Source: Prorocentrum cordatum
Lineage: Eukaryota > Sar > Dinophyceae > Prorocentrales > Prorocentraceae
Reading direction: 5' to 3'
Assembly (NCBI GenBank): GCA_963575745.1
Contig: CAUYUJ010019876.1
Coordinates: 65,001 to 129,000, forward strand
Length of the DNA stretch: 64,000 nt
Shown here: positions 31,272 to 41,060 of the stretch, in pieces
How the letters are laid out: each line of letters starts with the position of its first letter
Position numbering within the stretch: the stretch's first letter is position 1
Notes under the pieces: generated by a model
Databases searched by the model: none
Seen by the model: only the letters and a program-made list of their open reading frames with translations
Told to the model about the DNA's origin: nothing
Translations under genes and position numbers: made by a program

Positions 31272-32639
31272 ATGAGGCGTCAGGCGGAGACGGGGCAGGT
31301 GCTGGAACCGACCGCGTTCCCCGACGTCCGCGAGCCGACGCCGGAGGAGAGACAGCGCCACGAGGAGAACCAGCGCTGCCCACCGCGGCGCTGGTGCGAG
31401 CACTGTCAGATGGGACGTGGGCGTGACAGGCCCCGCGAGCTTTTGGGCGCGGAGGTGGGGCGCCTCCCCGTGATCGGGCTTGACCTGGCGTTCTTCGAGG
31501 GCGAGGCGGCCGACGCCGTGGAGGCGGGCCCCCGCGCCGAGGATGGCCAGGGACAGGACGAGGAGGTGGTGCTGGTGGTCGCGGACGCCGACGCGGATGC
31601 CATGGGGGGCGTCCCGAAGCCTGACCGACGCGCTGATCCATGCGCGGTAGTAGCCGCGGCTGCGTTCATCAAGAGCCCTTTCCATCAGAAGGTTATCCTA
31701 GGGCCAGACCACGAGGGCGTCATGGTGGACCTGGCCAAAAAGGTCGAGGCTGAGCTGCCCAACCGTGTGGTCGTGAGACCTGCCCCTGCGTTCAGCCCCC
31801 AGTCGAATCCCTCCGAGAACGCCAGTGGCATCGTCCAAGCGCAGTTCCGCGCGAGCAGGGGCGCGCTGGAGGCGCGACTGGGGACCGGGGTCCAGCCAGG
31901 CGCGGCCATGTGGTTGCAGCGCCGCGCGGGCTGGGTATGCACCAACCTGAGGTTCAAGGCGAGCGGTCGCACCGCACATGAGAACCTCTATGGCCACGCC
32001 TACGCCAGGGAGATGGCCACCCCGGGGGAGTCCGTCCTGGCGCGCCTACCCAGGGGCAATAATCGCAGGGCGAGAGGCAAGGAGTACCATAAGGGTGACA
32101 TGGGCTTCGCGAGGGCGGTCTGGCTAGGGAAGGGCTACGACGCCGACGAACCCATTTGCGCCCTCGAGATGGGTGAGCTAGTCACGACGAGGACCGTCAA
32201 GAGGCTGCCCGAAGAGCCGAGGTTCAACCGCACCGCCGTGGCGGCGATTACGCGCGTGCCATGGCAGCGCCGAGGGCAGGGCGTGGTCCCGCGCGGGATC
32301 GAGCCGATTGTTACACCCCCTGCCGCCGCGGACGCTGGCCTTGCGGCGCAAGAGGCAGCTGAGGCTCAGCTGGACCCGGGCGCTGCTGCCCAGTCAGCTG
32401 GGGCCGCCCATGGCGGCGGGCCAGCTACCCTGACGGGCTCGCCCAGGGCGGCGCCCTCGGCCGATGCGGCGGGCGGCGCCGACGCGCCAGCTGGGGGCAG
32501 GCACGCGGGGCCAGCGACGCAGATTTCGGCTGCAGGAGGCGCTGGAGACGACGCCCCCATGGCGCCGAGGGCTGCAGCGCCAACGAGTGTGGCTCCGCTG
32601 ACGCCCCCGATGGGTCGATCGCCGAAGCGACCCGCGTAG
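31272..32639 (+). CDS. Copia integrase
   Basis: Catalyses insertion of the cDNA. An N-terminal zinc region has H30 and C42-X2-C45 (RWCEHC); the second His of the usual HHCC finger appears to be Cys36. The catalytic triad is complete: D71 (IGLDLAFF), D146 (GPDHEG) and E182 (NPSENASG), spaced exactly D-X35-E. A C-terminal Ala/Pro/Gly-rich tail follows. The frame ends at TAG (32637-32639), but sequence after it continues in phase towards the RT until mosaic element 7 interrupts at 32721. The ATG is internal to the polyprotein. Confidence 0.8.
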   Translation: MRRQAETGQVLEPTAFPDVREPTPEERQRHEENQRCPPRRWCEHCQMGRGRDRPRELLGAEVGRLPVIGLDLAFFEGEAADAVEAGPRAEDGQGQDEEVVLVVADADADAMGGVPKPDRRADPCAVVAAAAFIKSPFHQKVILGPDHEGVMVDLAKKVEAELPNRVVVRPAPAFSPQSNPSENASGIVQAQFRASRGALEARLGTGVQPGAAMWLQRRAGWVCTNLRFKASGRTAHENLYGHAYAREMATPGESVLARLPRGNNRRARGKEYHKGDMGFARAVWLGKGYDADEPICALEMGELVTTRTVKRLPEEPRFNRTAVAAITRVPWQRRGQGVVPRGIEPIVTPPAAADAGLAAQEAAEAQLDPGAAAQSAGAAHGGGPATLTGSPRAAPSADAAGGADAPAGGRHAGPATQISAAGGAGDDAPMAPRAAAPTSVAPLTPPMGRSPKRPA

Positions 32640-32846
32640 GAGGGTGACGACCGAGGCGCCAATGCGAGGTCCCGAGTTAGCGGAGTAGCAGCTGAGCACT
32701 GTGATGACGTTCGGCCTTTTTCCCGGAAAGGGCTTAGGCCCAGGATTCTCTTTTAGCTGTTTATCCCCGGACCTGACTTGAGGTGGGCCGGCGGGTTTAT
32801 TCCCTGATCAATATCGCGGTCGAGGTGGGCCGGCGGAAATATTTTT

Positions 32847-34596
32847 CCCGGAAAGGGCGTAGGCCCAGGGTTCTCTTTTAGTTGGTTTACCCCCGGGTCT
32901 GACGGGAAGAGGGCCGGCGGATTTCTTTGGCGATAGATAACGAGTGGGAAGAGGACCGGCGAATTAAAATTTGAGGATGTCTCGAGCGAAACGTTTGGTT
33001 TTCAGAAAGTGTTGAGGATATCTCGAGCGAAACGCTTGTTTTGTGTGATAGATGGTTCTCTCCTGGGACCACAATTTAGAGGATCACTCACATGAAATGC
33101 TTGGTTTCACGTGCCCAGGTCTTGAGGATGTCTCGAGCGAGACGCTTGGTTTCACGCCTCCAGGTTGCCCAGGCAGAGGTCAAACGCCAGGATTTGTTGA
33201 GGGTGTCTCGAGCGAGACGCTTGGTTTCACGCGTCCTCGTCGCTCAGGCGGATGTCTAGAATGAGGAGGTGTTGAGGAAGTCTCGATCGAGATGCTTGTT
33301 TGCACGTGTCCACGTTGCCCAGGCGGATGCCTAGCATGAGGATGTGTTGAGAACGTCTCGAGAGATACGGTTGTTTTCACGTGTGCAGGTCGCCCAGGCG
33401 GATGTCTAACATGAAGATGTGTTGAGGATGTCTCGAGTGAGACGTTTGCTTTCACGTGTACAAGTCACCAAGGCGGATGTCTAGAAGGTGTTGAAAACGT
33501 CTCGAGCGAAACGCTTGTTTACACGTGCCCAGGTCACCCAGGCGGACGTCTCACATGAAGATGTGTCGAGGATGTCCCGAGCGAACTACTTGTTTTCACG
33601 TGTCCAGTTCGCCAAGGCGGATGCCTAGCATGAGAATGTGTTGAGGATGTGTTGAGCGAAACGTTTGTTTTCACGTGTCCAGGTCGCTCGGGCGGATGTC
33701 TAGAATGAAGATTTTGACAGGATGTCTCGAGCGAAACGCTTGTCCCCAGCACGTTCCGTAGCGCGTCCCCTTGGCACGTCCCGCGGTGCGTCCTCATGGC
33801 ACGTCCCCTGGCATGTCGCCTGGCGCGTCCCTTGAGACGTTCCGCGGCGCGTCCTCCTGGCATGTCCCCCTGGCAGTTAGCTTTGCGGCAGCTACTATGT
33901 GTTTAGGCAGCTCGAGCTTAAGATCCAGATCAGTTCGGTCAGGACTCGGATGCAAAGGAGGACTCGATCCACGACGCTATAGGGCACAACCGCGGCATGG
34001 CACATCGCAATTCAGCACGGTGCAGCACAGCACAAACTTCGGCACGGTACATCAAGATCGATACAATCAGCATTGCAACTTGGCACGTTCCTTGGCACGT
34101 TCCGTGGGGCGGCCCTTGGCGAGTCCCCCTGGCACGTCGCGTGGCGCGTCCCCTGGCACATTCCGTGGCACATCCATTGGCACGTTCCGTAGCGCGTCCC
34201 CTTGGCACGTCCTACGGTGCGACCTCATGGCACGTCCCCTGGCACGTCGCCTGGCGCGTCCCTTGGGACGTTCCGCGGCGCGTCCTCCTGGCATGTCCCC
34301 CTGTCAATTAGCTCTGGGGCAGCTTCTATGTGTTCAGGCAGCTCGAGCTTAAGATCCAGATCAGTTCGGTCAGGACTCGGATGCAAATGAGGACTCGATC
34401 CACGACGCTATAGAGCACAACCGCGGCATGGCACATCGCAATTCAGCACGGTGCAGCACAGCACAGCCTTCGGCACGGTACATCAAGTTCGATACAATCA
34501 GCATTGCACTTGCCCGTCACCCAATCAGGTGTCTTTGGAAAACGTTGCCATTCATTACATTTCTATATTCCTTTCCGGGTTCGTGGGTCGATCATG
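32847..34596 (+). mobile_element. Mosaic element 8, type I, nested in element 7
   Basis: Left end CCCGGAAAGGGCGTAGGCCC after GGAAATATTTTT; right end GGGTCGATCATG followed by TTGAGGATGTCCC. Joined flanks read AATATTTTTGAGGATGTC, the normal junction between the end module and the first CTCGAGCG unit. The interior has the GGGAAGAGGGCCGGCG pair (second copy GAGGACCGGCG), the 75-bp array (33100-33740) and two 410-bp satellite units (33745-34510). Confidence 0.85.
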
Positions 34597-35645
34597 TTGA
34601 GGATGTCCCTAGCGAAACGCTTGTTTTTCAGAATTTGTTGAGGATGTCTCAAGCGAAACGCTTGTTTTGTGTTATGGACCGTCCTCTCCTGGGGACCAGA
34701 ATTTAGAGGATCACTCAAGTGAAATGCTTGGTTTCACGTGCCCAGGTCTTGAGAATGTCTTGAGCGAGACGCTTGGTTTCACGCCTCCAGGTTGCCCAGG
34801 CAGAGGTCAAACGCCAGGATTTGTTGAGGGTGTCTCGAGCGAGACGCTTGGTTTCACGCGTCCTCGTCGCCCAGGCGGATGTCTAGAATGAGGATGTGTT
34901 GAGGAAGTCTCGATCGAGATGCTTGTTCGCACGTGTCCAGGTTGCCCAGGCGGATGCCTAGCATGAGGATGTGTTGAGAATGTCTCGAGAGATACGCTTG
35001 TTTTCACGTGTCCAGGTCGCCCAGGCGGATGTCTAACATGAAGATGTGTTGAGGATGTCTCGAGCGAGACGTTTGCTTTCACGTGTACAGGTCGCCAAGG
35101 CGGATGCCTAGCATGAGAATGTGTTGAGGATGTGTTGAGCGAAACGCTTGTTTACACGTGCCCAGGTCACCCAGGCGGACGTCTCACATGAAGATGTGTC
35201 GAGGATGTCTCCAGCGAACTACTTGTTTTCACGTGTCCAGTTCGCCCAGGCGGATGTCTAGCATGAGAATGTGTTGAGGATGTGTTGAGCGAAACGTTTG
35301 TTTTCACGTGTCCAGGTCGCTCAGGCGGATGTCTAGAATGAGGATTTTGACAGGATGTCTCGAGCGAAACGCTTGTCCCAACACGTTCCGTAGCGCGTCC
35401 CCTTGGCACGTCCCCCGGTGCGTCCCCATGGCACGTCCCCTGGCATGTCGCCTGGCGCGTCCCTTGAGACGTTCCGCGGCGCGTCCTCCTGGCATGTCCC
35501 CCTGTCAATTAGCTTTGCGGCAGCTACTATGTGTTTAGGCAGCTCGAGCTTAAGATCCAGATCAGTTCGGTCAGGACTTGGATGCAAAAGAGGACTCGAT
35601 CCACGACGCTATAGGGCACAACCGCGGCATGGCACATCGCAATTC

Positions 35646-36668
35646 TTTACGCTTCGCGTATCCCCACCAGCCCATCTCACAGCAGCAACTCTTGCGAAAC
35701 ATGCCGACAGTCGTGTTTTTCAGGCGTGTGTCCGCTTGGCCCCGCATATCTCCCCTGTTCCTCCTTCCTCCCGCCTCCTTGTACATCCTCCTTGTGGGGG
35801 GAGCGGGAGAAGGACGAGGCGGAGGAGGAGGGAGAGAAAGCGCTCCTCGTGATTTGAGTCGTTTGGGGTTTCTCGTCCTGGTGTGAGTCGTTCGGGCCCT
35901 TCTTCCTGGTGTGAGTCGTTCGGGCTCTTCGTGGTGTGAGTCGTTCGGGCTCTTCGTCCTGGTGTGAGTCGTTCGGGCTTCTCGTGGTGTGAGTTGTTCG
36001 GGCCCCTCGTCCTGGTGTGAGTCGTTCGGGCCCCTCCTCCTGGTGTGACTCGTTCGGGCTCCTCGTGGTGTGAGTCGTTCGGGGCCCGCGTCGTGGTGTG
36101 AGTCGTTCGGGCTCCTCGTGGTGTGAGTCGTTCGGGCGCCTCGTCCTGGTGTGAGTCGTTCGGGCCCCTCCTTGTGGTGTGAGTCGTTCGGGCTCTTCGT
36201 GGTGTGAGTCGTTCGGGCCCCTCGTCCTGGTGTGAGTCGTTCGGGCTCCTCGTGGGGCCTCTTGGGGGCCTCTTGGAGCCTCTTGGGGCCTCTTGGGGGC
36301 CTCTTGGGGGCCTCTTGGGGGCCTCTTGGGGGCCTCTTGCAGGCCTCTTGGGAGCCTCCTGGGGGCCTCTTGGGGCCATCTTGGGGCCTCTTGCGACCTC
36401 CTCAGAAACGCAAATGAGCGCTGCCCCCTGAGAAGGACAACATGAGCCCAAAACCTTCGTAAAATCAATGATTTTGCTATGAAGGACGATGAGCGCGGCC
36501 CCCTCAGGAGGCCAACATGGGGCCAAAACATGAACGACCCGCGGGCCGCCCTCTCCAGGCCCAGGGGGAGGGGGTAGGGGGAGGGGTAAACCCCTCCCCG
36601 AAGGGGAAGAAGGGGGGTTGAGAACAGAGAGGGCTCCCTAAACCACTCACGCCCAAAGGGCTGGTGGG
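35646..36668 (+). mobile_element. Inverted-end insertion carrying GTGAGTCGTTCGGG minisatellite
   Basis: It splits a 410-bp satellite unit between CACATCGCAATTC and ATTCAGCACGG; ATTC is present on both sides. CCCACCAGCCC (35663-35673) and GGGCTGGTGGG (36658-36668) are perfect 11-bp inverted repeats, the left one 17 bp from the edge. The interior has a 27-30-bp GTGTGAGTCGTTCGGGC array (35870-36250), a 12-bp CCTCTTGGGGG array (36245-36410) and a duplicated GAGCGC(T/G)GCCCCCT block (36417-36530). No transposase. Confidence 0.75.
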
Positions 36669-37232
36669 ATTCAGCACGGTGCAGCACAGCACAGACTTCG
36701 GCACGGTACATCAAGATCGATACAATCAGCATTGCAACCTGGCACGTTCCTTGGCACGTTCCGTGGGGCGTCCCTTGGCGAGTCCCCCTGGCACGTCGCG
36801 TGGCACATCCATTGGCACGTTCCGTAGCGCGTCCCCTTGGCACGTCCTACGGTGCGACCCCATGGCACGTCCCCTGGCACGTCGCCTGGCGCGTCCCTTG
36901 GGACGTTTCGCGGCGCGTCCTCCTGGCATGTCCCCCTGTCAATTAGCTCTGGGGCAGCTACTATGTGTTCAGGCAGCTCGAGCTTAAGATCCAGATCAGT
37001 TCGGTCAGGACTCGGATGCAAAGGAGGACTCGATCCACGACGCTATAGAGCACAACCGCGGCATGGCACATCGCAATTCAGCACGGTGCAGCACAGCACA
37101 GACTTCGGCACGGTACATCAAGATCGATACAATCAGCATTGCACTTGCCCGTTACCCAATCAGGTGTCTTTGAAAACGTTGCCATGCGCTACATTTCTAT
37201 ATATTCCTTTCCGGGTTCGTGGGTCGATCATG

Positions 37233-37557
37233 TTTCTTGCAGATCCTCAGGGGCATGGATGTCCCGGATCCCCATGATGCGTCGGGCTCGAAGTTGATAG
37301 AGGCTTCCGCCCGACGGGCCCTCGACGGCCTGAAACAATACGGGGTGGGCAAGCTCGTCAAACGGAGCGAGGCCGCCGGCAAGAGGATCAGCGCCCGCTG
37401 GGACCATGCCTACAAGTGGGACGCGAACCTCGGATGCAGGATCGCTAAATCAAGGTACGTCGCGCGAGAGTTCAAGTGGCAGGAGTACCGCGACGACCTC
37501 TTCGCGCCAGGGAGCAGCATGGCTGACAGCCGAGTGGTGGACACTACGTGGCTCTGA
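37233..37557 (+). CDS. Copia reverse transcriptase, N-terminal fragment
   Basis: The open frame starts inside the mosaic element end at 37219; copia-derived sequence starts at 37233. Residues GKRISARWDHAYKWD and KSRYVAREFKWQEYRDDLFA match the RT fingers region (the K-ARLVARG-like block) of copia elements. It stops at TGA (37555-37557), but the next block of RT continues in another frame from about 37540, so a one-base frameshift is inferred. Confidence 0.7.
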
Positions 37558-38310
37558 AGCGCGGGTGGCCCACCTTCGCTGTTGACGCGGAGGACGCGTA
37601 CTACCATGTCCCCGAGGAGGGGGACGTGTGGGTCGAGTGCCCACCCGAAGTCCTGGAAGAGTGCCGCGCGAAGGGCGACACCGAGGACGACGTTTGGCAG
37701 CTCGCGAAGCAGTTGCCGGGACGGCGTGCTGGAGGGAAACGCTGGGTCAAGTTCGCCGCGCAGCAGCTCATGGCCAGGGGCTTCGGGCGGTCACCGACCG
37801 CGCCCCAGTTCTTCTGGCACGCCGAACTCCCATGTCTGGCGGAGCTGCACATGGACGACATGTGCGGCGCAGCGCCTGGAGTTGCAGGGTCCGGCTTCGT
37901 GCTGGACCTAGGCCTTGACATCAAGGTGAAGTGGTCAGGCCTACAGGGCGACGGTGCCGACTACGAGTTTCTCGAGAGGCGGCGCGTGCGAGAGGCTGGC
38001 GCCACCTGCATTCAGCCCGACGAGAAGTACCTCGCGAAGGCGCTGGAGGCGCTAGGCCTTGAGGAGGCCAACCCGTGCGCCACCCCAGGTGTGGAGGCGC
38101 ACAGGACAGGCGGGGATGACACGCTTGACCTCAGCCCAGACGAGGCCAAGGTGTTCAGGGGCGTGACCATGTGCCTGCTGTTGTACCTGCACGACCGTGA
38201 ATATGCTCAGTTCGGCATGAACTACCTGACCTCGTGCATCTCATCGCCCCGTGGGGCGGACATGCGAGCCCTAAAGCGGCTGGCAAGGTACTTGAAAGGG
38301 CGCGAGGGAC
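37548..38310 (+). CDS. Copia reverse transcriptase, catalytic part
   Basis: Contains motif A FAVDAEDAYYH (Asp at codon 13) and motif C LHMDDMCG (Asp103-Asp104), so the three RT aspartates are present. The end of the RT/connection region (SPRGADMRALKRLARYLKGR) is followed by a frameshift near 38300. The open frame continues to 38489, but only in the wrong phase. Confidence 0.75.
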
Positions 38311-38316
38311 CTGGGC

Positions 38317-39117
38317 GTGAGGATGGCCAAGCCCGCCGCGCCGCAGGACGTCGTCGACCTAGTCGCGTGGACAGACTCCGACTGGGCAGGCGACACGAAG
38401 GAGCGGAAGAGCCAGACCAGCGTGCACATCATTGTGCGTGGGTGTCCAATGCTCGGGGTCAGCTGTCGTCAAGACGCGCAGTCCCTTAGCAGCTGCGAAG
38501 CCGAGTGGCACGCTGAAGCTCAAGGTCTCAGCGAGGGGCTTGGGCTGAAGGTGCTCTTCACGCTCATGGGCTACAGCGTGCGCGTGAGCTGGCGATGCGA
38601 CAGCTCGAGTGCGAGAGCGCTGGCGAGGCGTCAGGGCACAGGGCGGATCAAGCACCTTCCCGCCAATGCGCTTTGGATTCAGCAGTTGGTGGCGAAGAAG
38701 GTCAGCGCCATCGAGCCTGCAGGCGGTGATGGCAACCTGGCGGATTTTGGCGCAAAGGTGTTGCCGAGGACGCGCTTCGAGTGGCTCCGCGAGAGCTGCG
38801 GGTTGAAGGAGGTGCCCGCGCCAGGGACCTCGAGGGTCGTTGGAGTCGGGGCCATGCCGACCGACTTCCAGGCCCATGCGAACCCGCTGAAGGTGTTGCT
38901 TGCAGTGGCCGCGTCGCTCCCCACGGCGGTGCAGGGGAGTTCGGCCGAGCTGTGCGAGGCGCCGCGGGAGATGGGCGAGAGCGCGCTGACGCCAGTGGCC
39001 ATGCTGGCAATCGCGGCTGAGGGCTACTACGTGAGCCTGACTGTGCGGATGGCGGGCGTGAGCCTAGGGCTCCTGCTCGCTTTGCTAGGGGCTTCCTTGA
39101 TTTGCTGGTGTGTGTGA
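38317..39117 (+). CDS. Copia RNase H and C-terminal tail
   Basis: Degrades the RNA strand of the RNA-DNA hybrid. Visible active-site blocks: AWTDSDWAGDTKERKS (Asp20), SSCEAEWHA (Glu) and WRCDSSSARAL...RIKHL (Asp, then the His block), followed by ADFGAKVL, all usual for copia RNase H. An unusual extension of about 100 residues ends in a hydrophobic stretch (VSLGLLLALLGASLICWCV) that could be a membrane segment. It stops at 39115-39117. Confidence 0.8.
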   Translation: MRMAKPAAPQDVVDLVAWTDSDWAGDTKERKSQTSVHIIVRGCPMLGVSCRQDAQSLSSCEAEWHAEAQGLSEGLGLKVLFTLMGYSVRVSWRCDSSSARALARRQGTGRIKHLPANALWIQQLVAKKVSAIEPAGGDGNLADFGAKVLPRTRFEWLRESCGLKEVPAPGTSRVVGVGAMPTDFQAHANPLKVLLAVAASLPTAVQGSSAELCEAPREMGESALTPVAMLAIAAEGYYVSLTVRMAGVSLGLLLALLGASLICWCV

Positions 39118-39524
39118 GGCCGAGCTGGTGCCGCGCGGGTGCCTTGCCGCGCGGTGGCGACGGCGGGAGGTCATATCGTGCCCCGATCGAGAGGTCGAGT
39201 GAGCCAGCAGTGAAGATCAAGACTAAGAAGGGCGACCGCAGAAGGACGGTTGCCACCCAGAGCCAGGTCAGGTATACCTGGTGGGCGACCAGCCCCCGTT
39301 TCCAGCCTCTGGGGCCGCGAGAACAGGGGGCATGGTCCGAGTAGGGCCTTGAGCTGTGTACTGTGTAGATGCGCTACAGGCGCGAGCCTAGACCTCCGCG
39401 ACTATGCGTCGAGGCACTGCGGGTTTTAGTTTCACTTTCTAGAACCCTGGTGGGAGTGGTGACCCCGAGGGGTGTCCGAGGAGGAGCGGGCCCATCACCT
39501 GCTCCCCGCTCGGCCAGGCGGTGT
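39118..39524 (+). other. Copia 3' untranslated region
   Basis: Lies between the RNase H stop and the 3' LTR. GGTATACCTGGTGGGCGACC and AGGAGGAGCGGG (39479-39490, purine-rich) are present; no perfect polypurine tract adjoins the LTR. Confidence 0.5.
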
Positions 39525-39653
39525 GCTCGGGATCTTGAGTTATTCAGACGCCATCGATTCATGACATGCCCGCAGGCGCTTTTGTTCGAGCTGCGTTTGA
39601 GGAAAAATAGCTCCAATATGCGCTTTCCCCGCGCATCCGCGTAACTTCCGCCA
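39525..39653 (+). repeat. 3' LTR of the copia element
   Basis: Matches the 5' LTR: GCTCGGGATCTTGAG at the start, GACATGCCCGCAGG in the middle, CTTCCGCCA at the end. CATTTC follows directly. The differences from the 5' LTR suggest the insertion is not recent. Confidence 0.75.
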
Positions 39654-39659
39654 CATTTC

Positions 39660-40687
39660 AGGAGGGAAAACATACCCTTTAAGAGCGCGAGCCCGGCGTG
39701 ATTTGCGAATGGATATTGCGTCGGGGGTGCGAATCTCTCGCCAGAAGGCCATGGTGGTTTTCGGTCCCCCCCCCTCTGCGCAGACAGCAAACAATTTGCA
39801 GTAGGAAGCAGAAAACTGTATTGTAACAGTGGAATCGGAGCCTTGAACTGGTGCGGGGTGCAGGGGTTTCGGACGCGCAGCCTGGGGGCCCCGCAAGGGG
39901 GCCAGCGGATGACCATCGACCTCACTCCGTACCTGGCCGCACCGGGGCAGGATCCATTCCTCTGGACCATGCGGGCCGCGCGCGCATGTTTCTTTTGTGA
40001 GATAAGACGATGCGGGCGACGCGCGCGTGCCGATTAATTTACATAACACTTGGTTACCCAACGACTGTGAAGAGGTCAATATTAAACAACGGTTTCTGCA
40101 ATGACATCAGTTTCTTGCACCCCTGCCATCCAAGTCTTGTAATAACATGTGGCGCACATTCCTGGATCCCACAATCTTAAAAACACAGTCGAAGCGCGCT
40201 GCCCAGACACCCGCGAGTTCAGACAATTGCACGATCTCTTTCATTTACCGGCTTTGAGACTGGACGCCAGCATGCGCGTGGCGAAGCATGCGCGCTTGGG
40301 CTATATACAGCAAGAGCGGTCCATAAGCGGAGCTAGTGAACACTCTACGGTTCCAGGCGCGGGTATGATCGGTTAGCACTGCCACGCCGCCGCCAGAGCT
40401 TGCCCTACTCTGTCTCCTTCCTCTCCTCCTCATCCAGAAGGGGGAGGGACAGATGCCTTGGGCAGGAAGGGAGGCAGGAAATGGTAGGAGAAGCGGGCAT
40501 GACGAGGCGGAAGAGGTTGAGGAGGAGGGGGAGGAGGAGGATAAGGAGGAAGAGGAGGAGGAGGAGGAGGAGGAGGAGGAGGAGGAGGAGGAGGAGGAGG
40601 AGGAGGAGGAGGAGGAGGAGGAGGAGGACCGTCTGGCAGGTCCAGTACACAGGTGAGGGGGGATGTGTTGCGGCGTACACCTTTTGT
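39660..40687 (+). other. Intergenic, with end of 42-bp array and a GAG microsatellite
   Basis: 39680-39740 holds two diverged 42-bp units (AAGAGCGCGAGCCCGGCGTG). 39745-40490 is unique and I see no gene. 40499-40626 is (GAG)n. Confidence 0.6.
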
Positions 40688-41060
40688 GTGGTAAACCTGT
40701 CCGCAGTGCCTCAACTGAGGTGGGCCGGCGGATTCTTTCCCTGATAAATATCAAGGTCGAAGTGGGCCGGCGGATTACAATTTGAGGATGTCTCAGGCGA
40801 AACGCTTGTTTTTGAAATCCCGATCGATAAATCACAGGGTGCGGGCCACTCTTTCGTGTGTTGAGGATGTCTCGAGCGAAACGCTTGCTCCGCAGAGTTA
40901 CCGAGGATGTCTCGAGCGAATCGCTTGTTTTGTAGAACTTGAGGGATCTGGGCGCCCCAGGAAGTGGAACGTGGAAGTGCCCGTCGCCCAATACGGTGTC
41001 GTGAAAACGTTTCCATGCATGCGGTTCTATGTCCCTTTCCGGGTTCGTGGGTCCATCATG
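40688..41060 (+). mobile_element. Mosaic element 9, type II, short
   Basis: Starts within the left module at GTGGTAAACCTGTCC (no CCCGGAAAGG), has the GTGGGCCGGCGG pair and three CTCGAGCG units, then the type II right end (GTCGTGAAAACGTTTCCATG ... GGGTCCATCATG). It lacks the 12-bp and 24-bp arrays, so it may approximate a minimal element of about 370 bp. Confidence 0.75.

Larger units (their letters stand above)
32722..37232 (+). mobile_element. Mosaic element 7, type I, inserted in the copia coding region
   Basis: Left end CCCGGAAAGGGCTTAGGCCC after CGGCCTTTTT; right end GGGTCGATCATG followed by TTTCTTGCAG. Removing it with one TT joins CGG CCT TTT TTC TTG CAG in frame, linking integrase phase to RT phase. 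It is itself interrupted by element 8 (32847-34596) and by the inverted-end insertion at 35646-36668. Remaining interior: end module, CTCGAGCG units, 75-bp array, 410-bp satellites, right end. Confidence 0.85.
29166..39653 (+). mobile_element. Copia-type LTR retrotransposon, dead, with a nested 4.5-kb insertion
   Basis: Two 129-bp LTRs flank Gag, protease, integrase, RT and RNase H in copia order (integrase before RT). CATTTC on both sides (29160-29165, 39654-39659) is a plausible target duplication. The coding region carries frameshifts near 30.9, 31.23, 37.54 and 38.3 kb, an in-frame TAG at 32637, and mosaic element 7 at 32722-37232. Without that insertion it would be about 6 kb. Confidence 0.85.

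Noticed and set aside
39118-39340. Frames after RNase H as an extra retroelement gene
   Set aside because: Short, without a motif, and best read as the 3' untranslated region.
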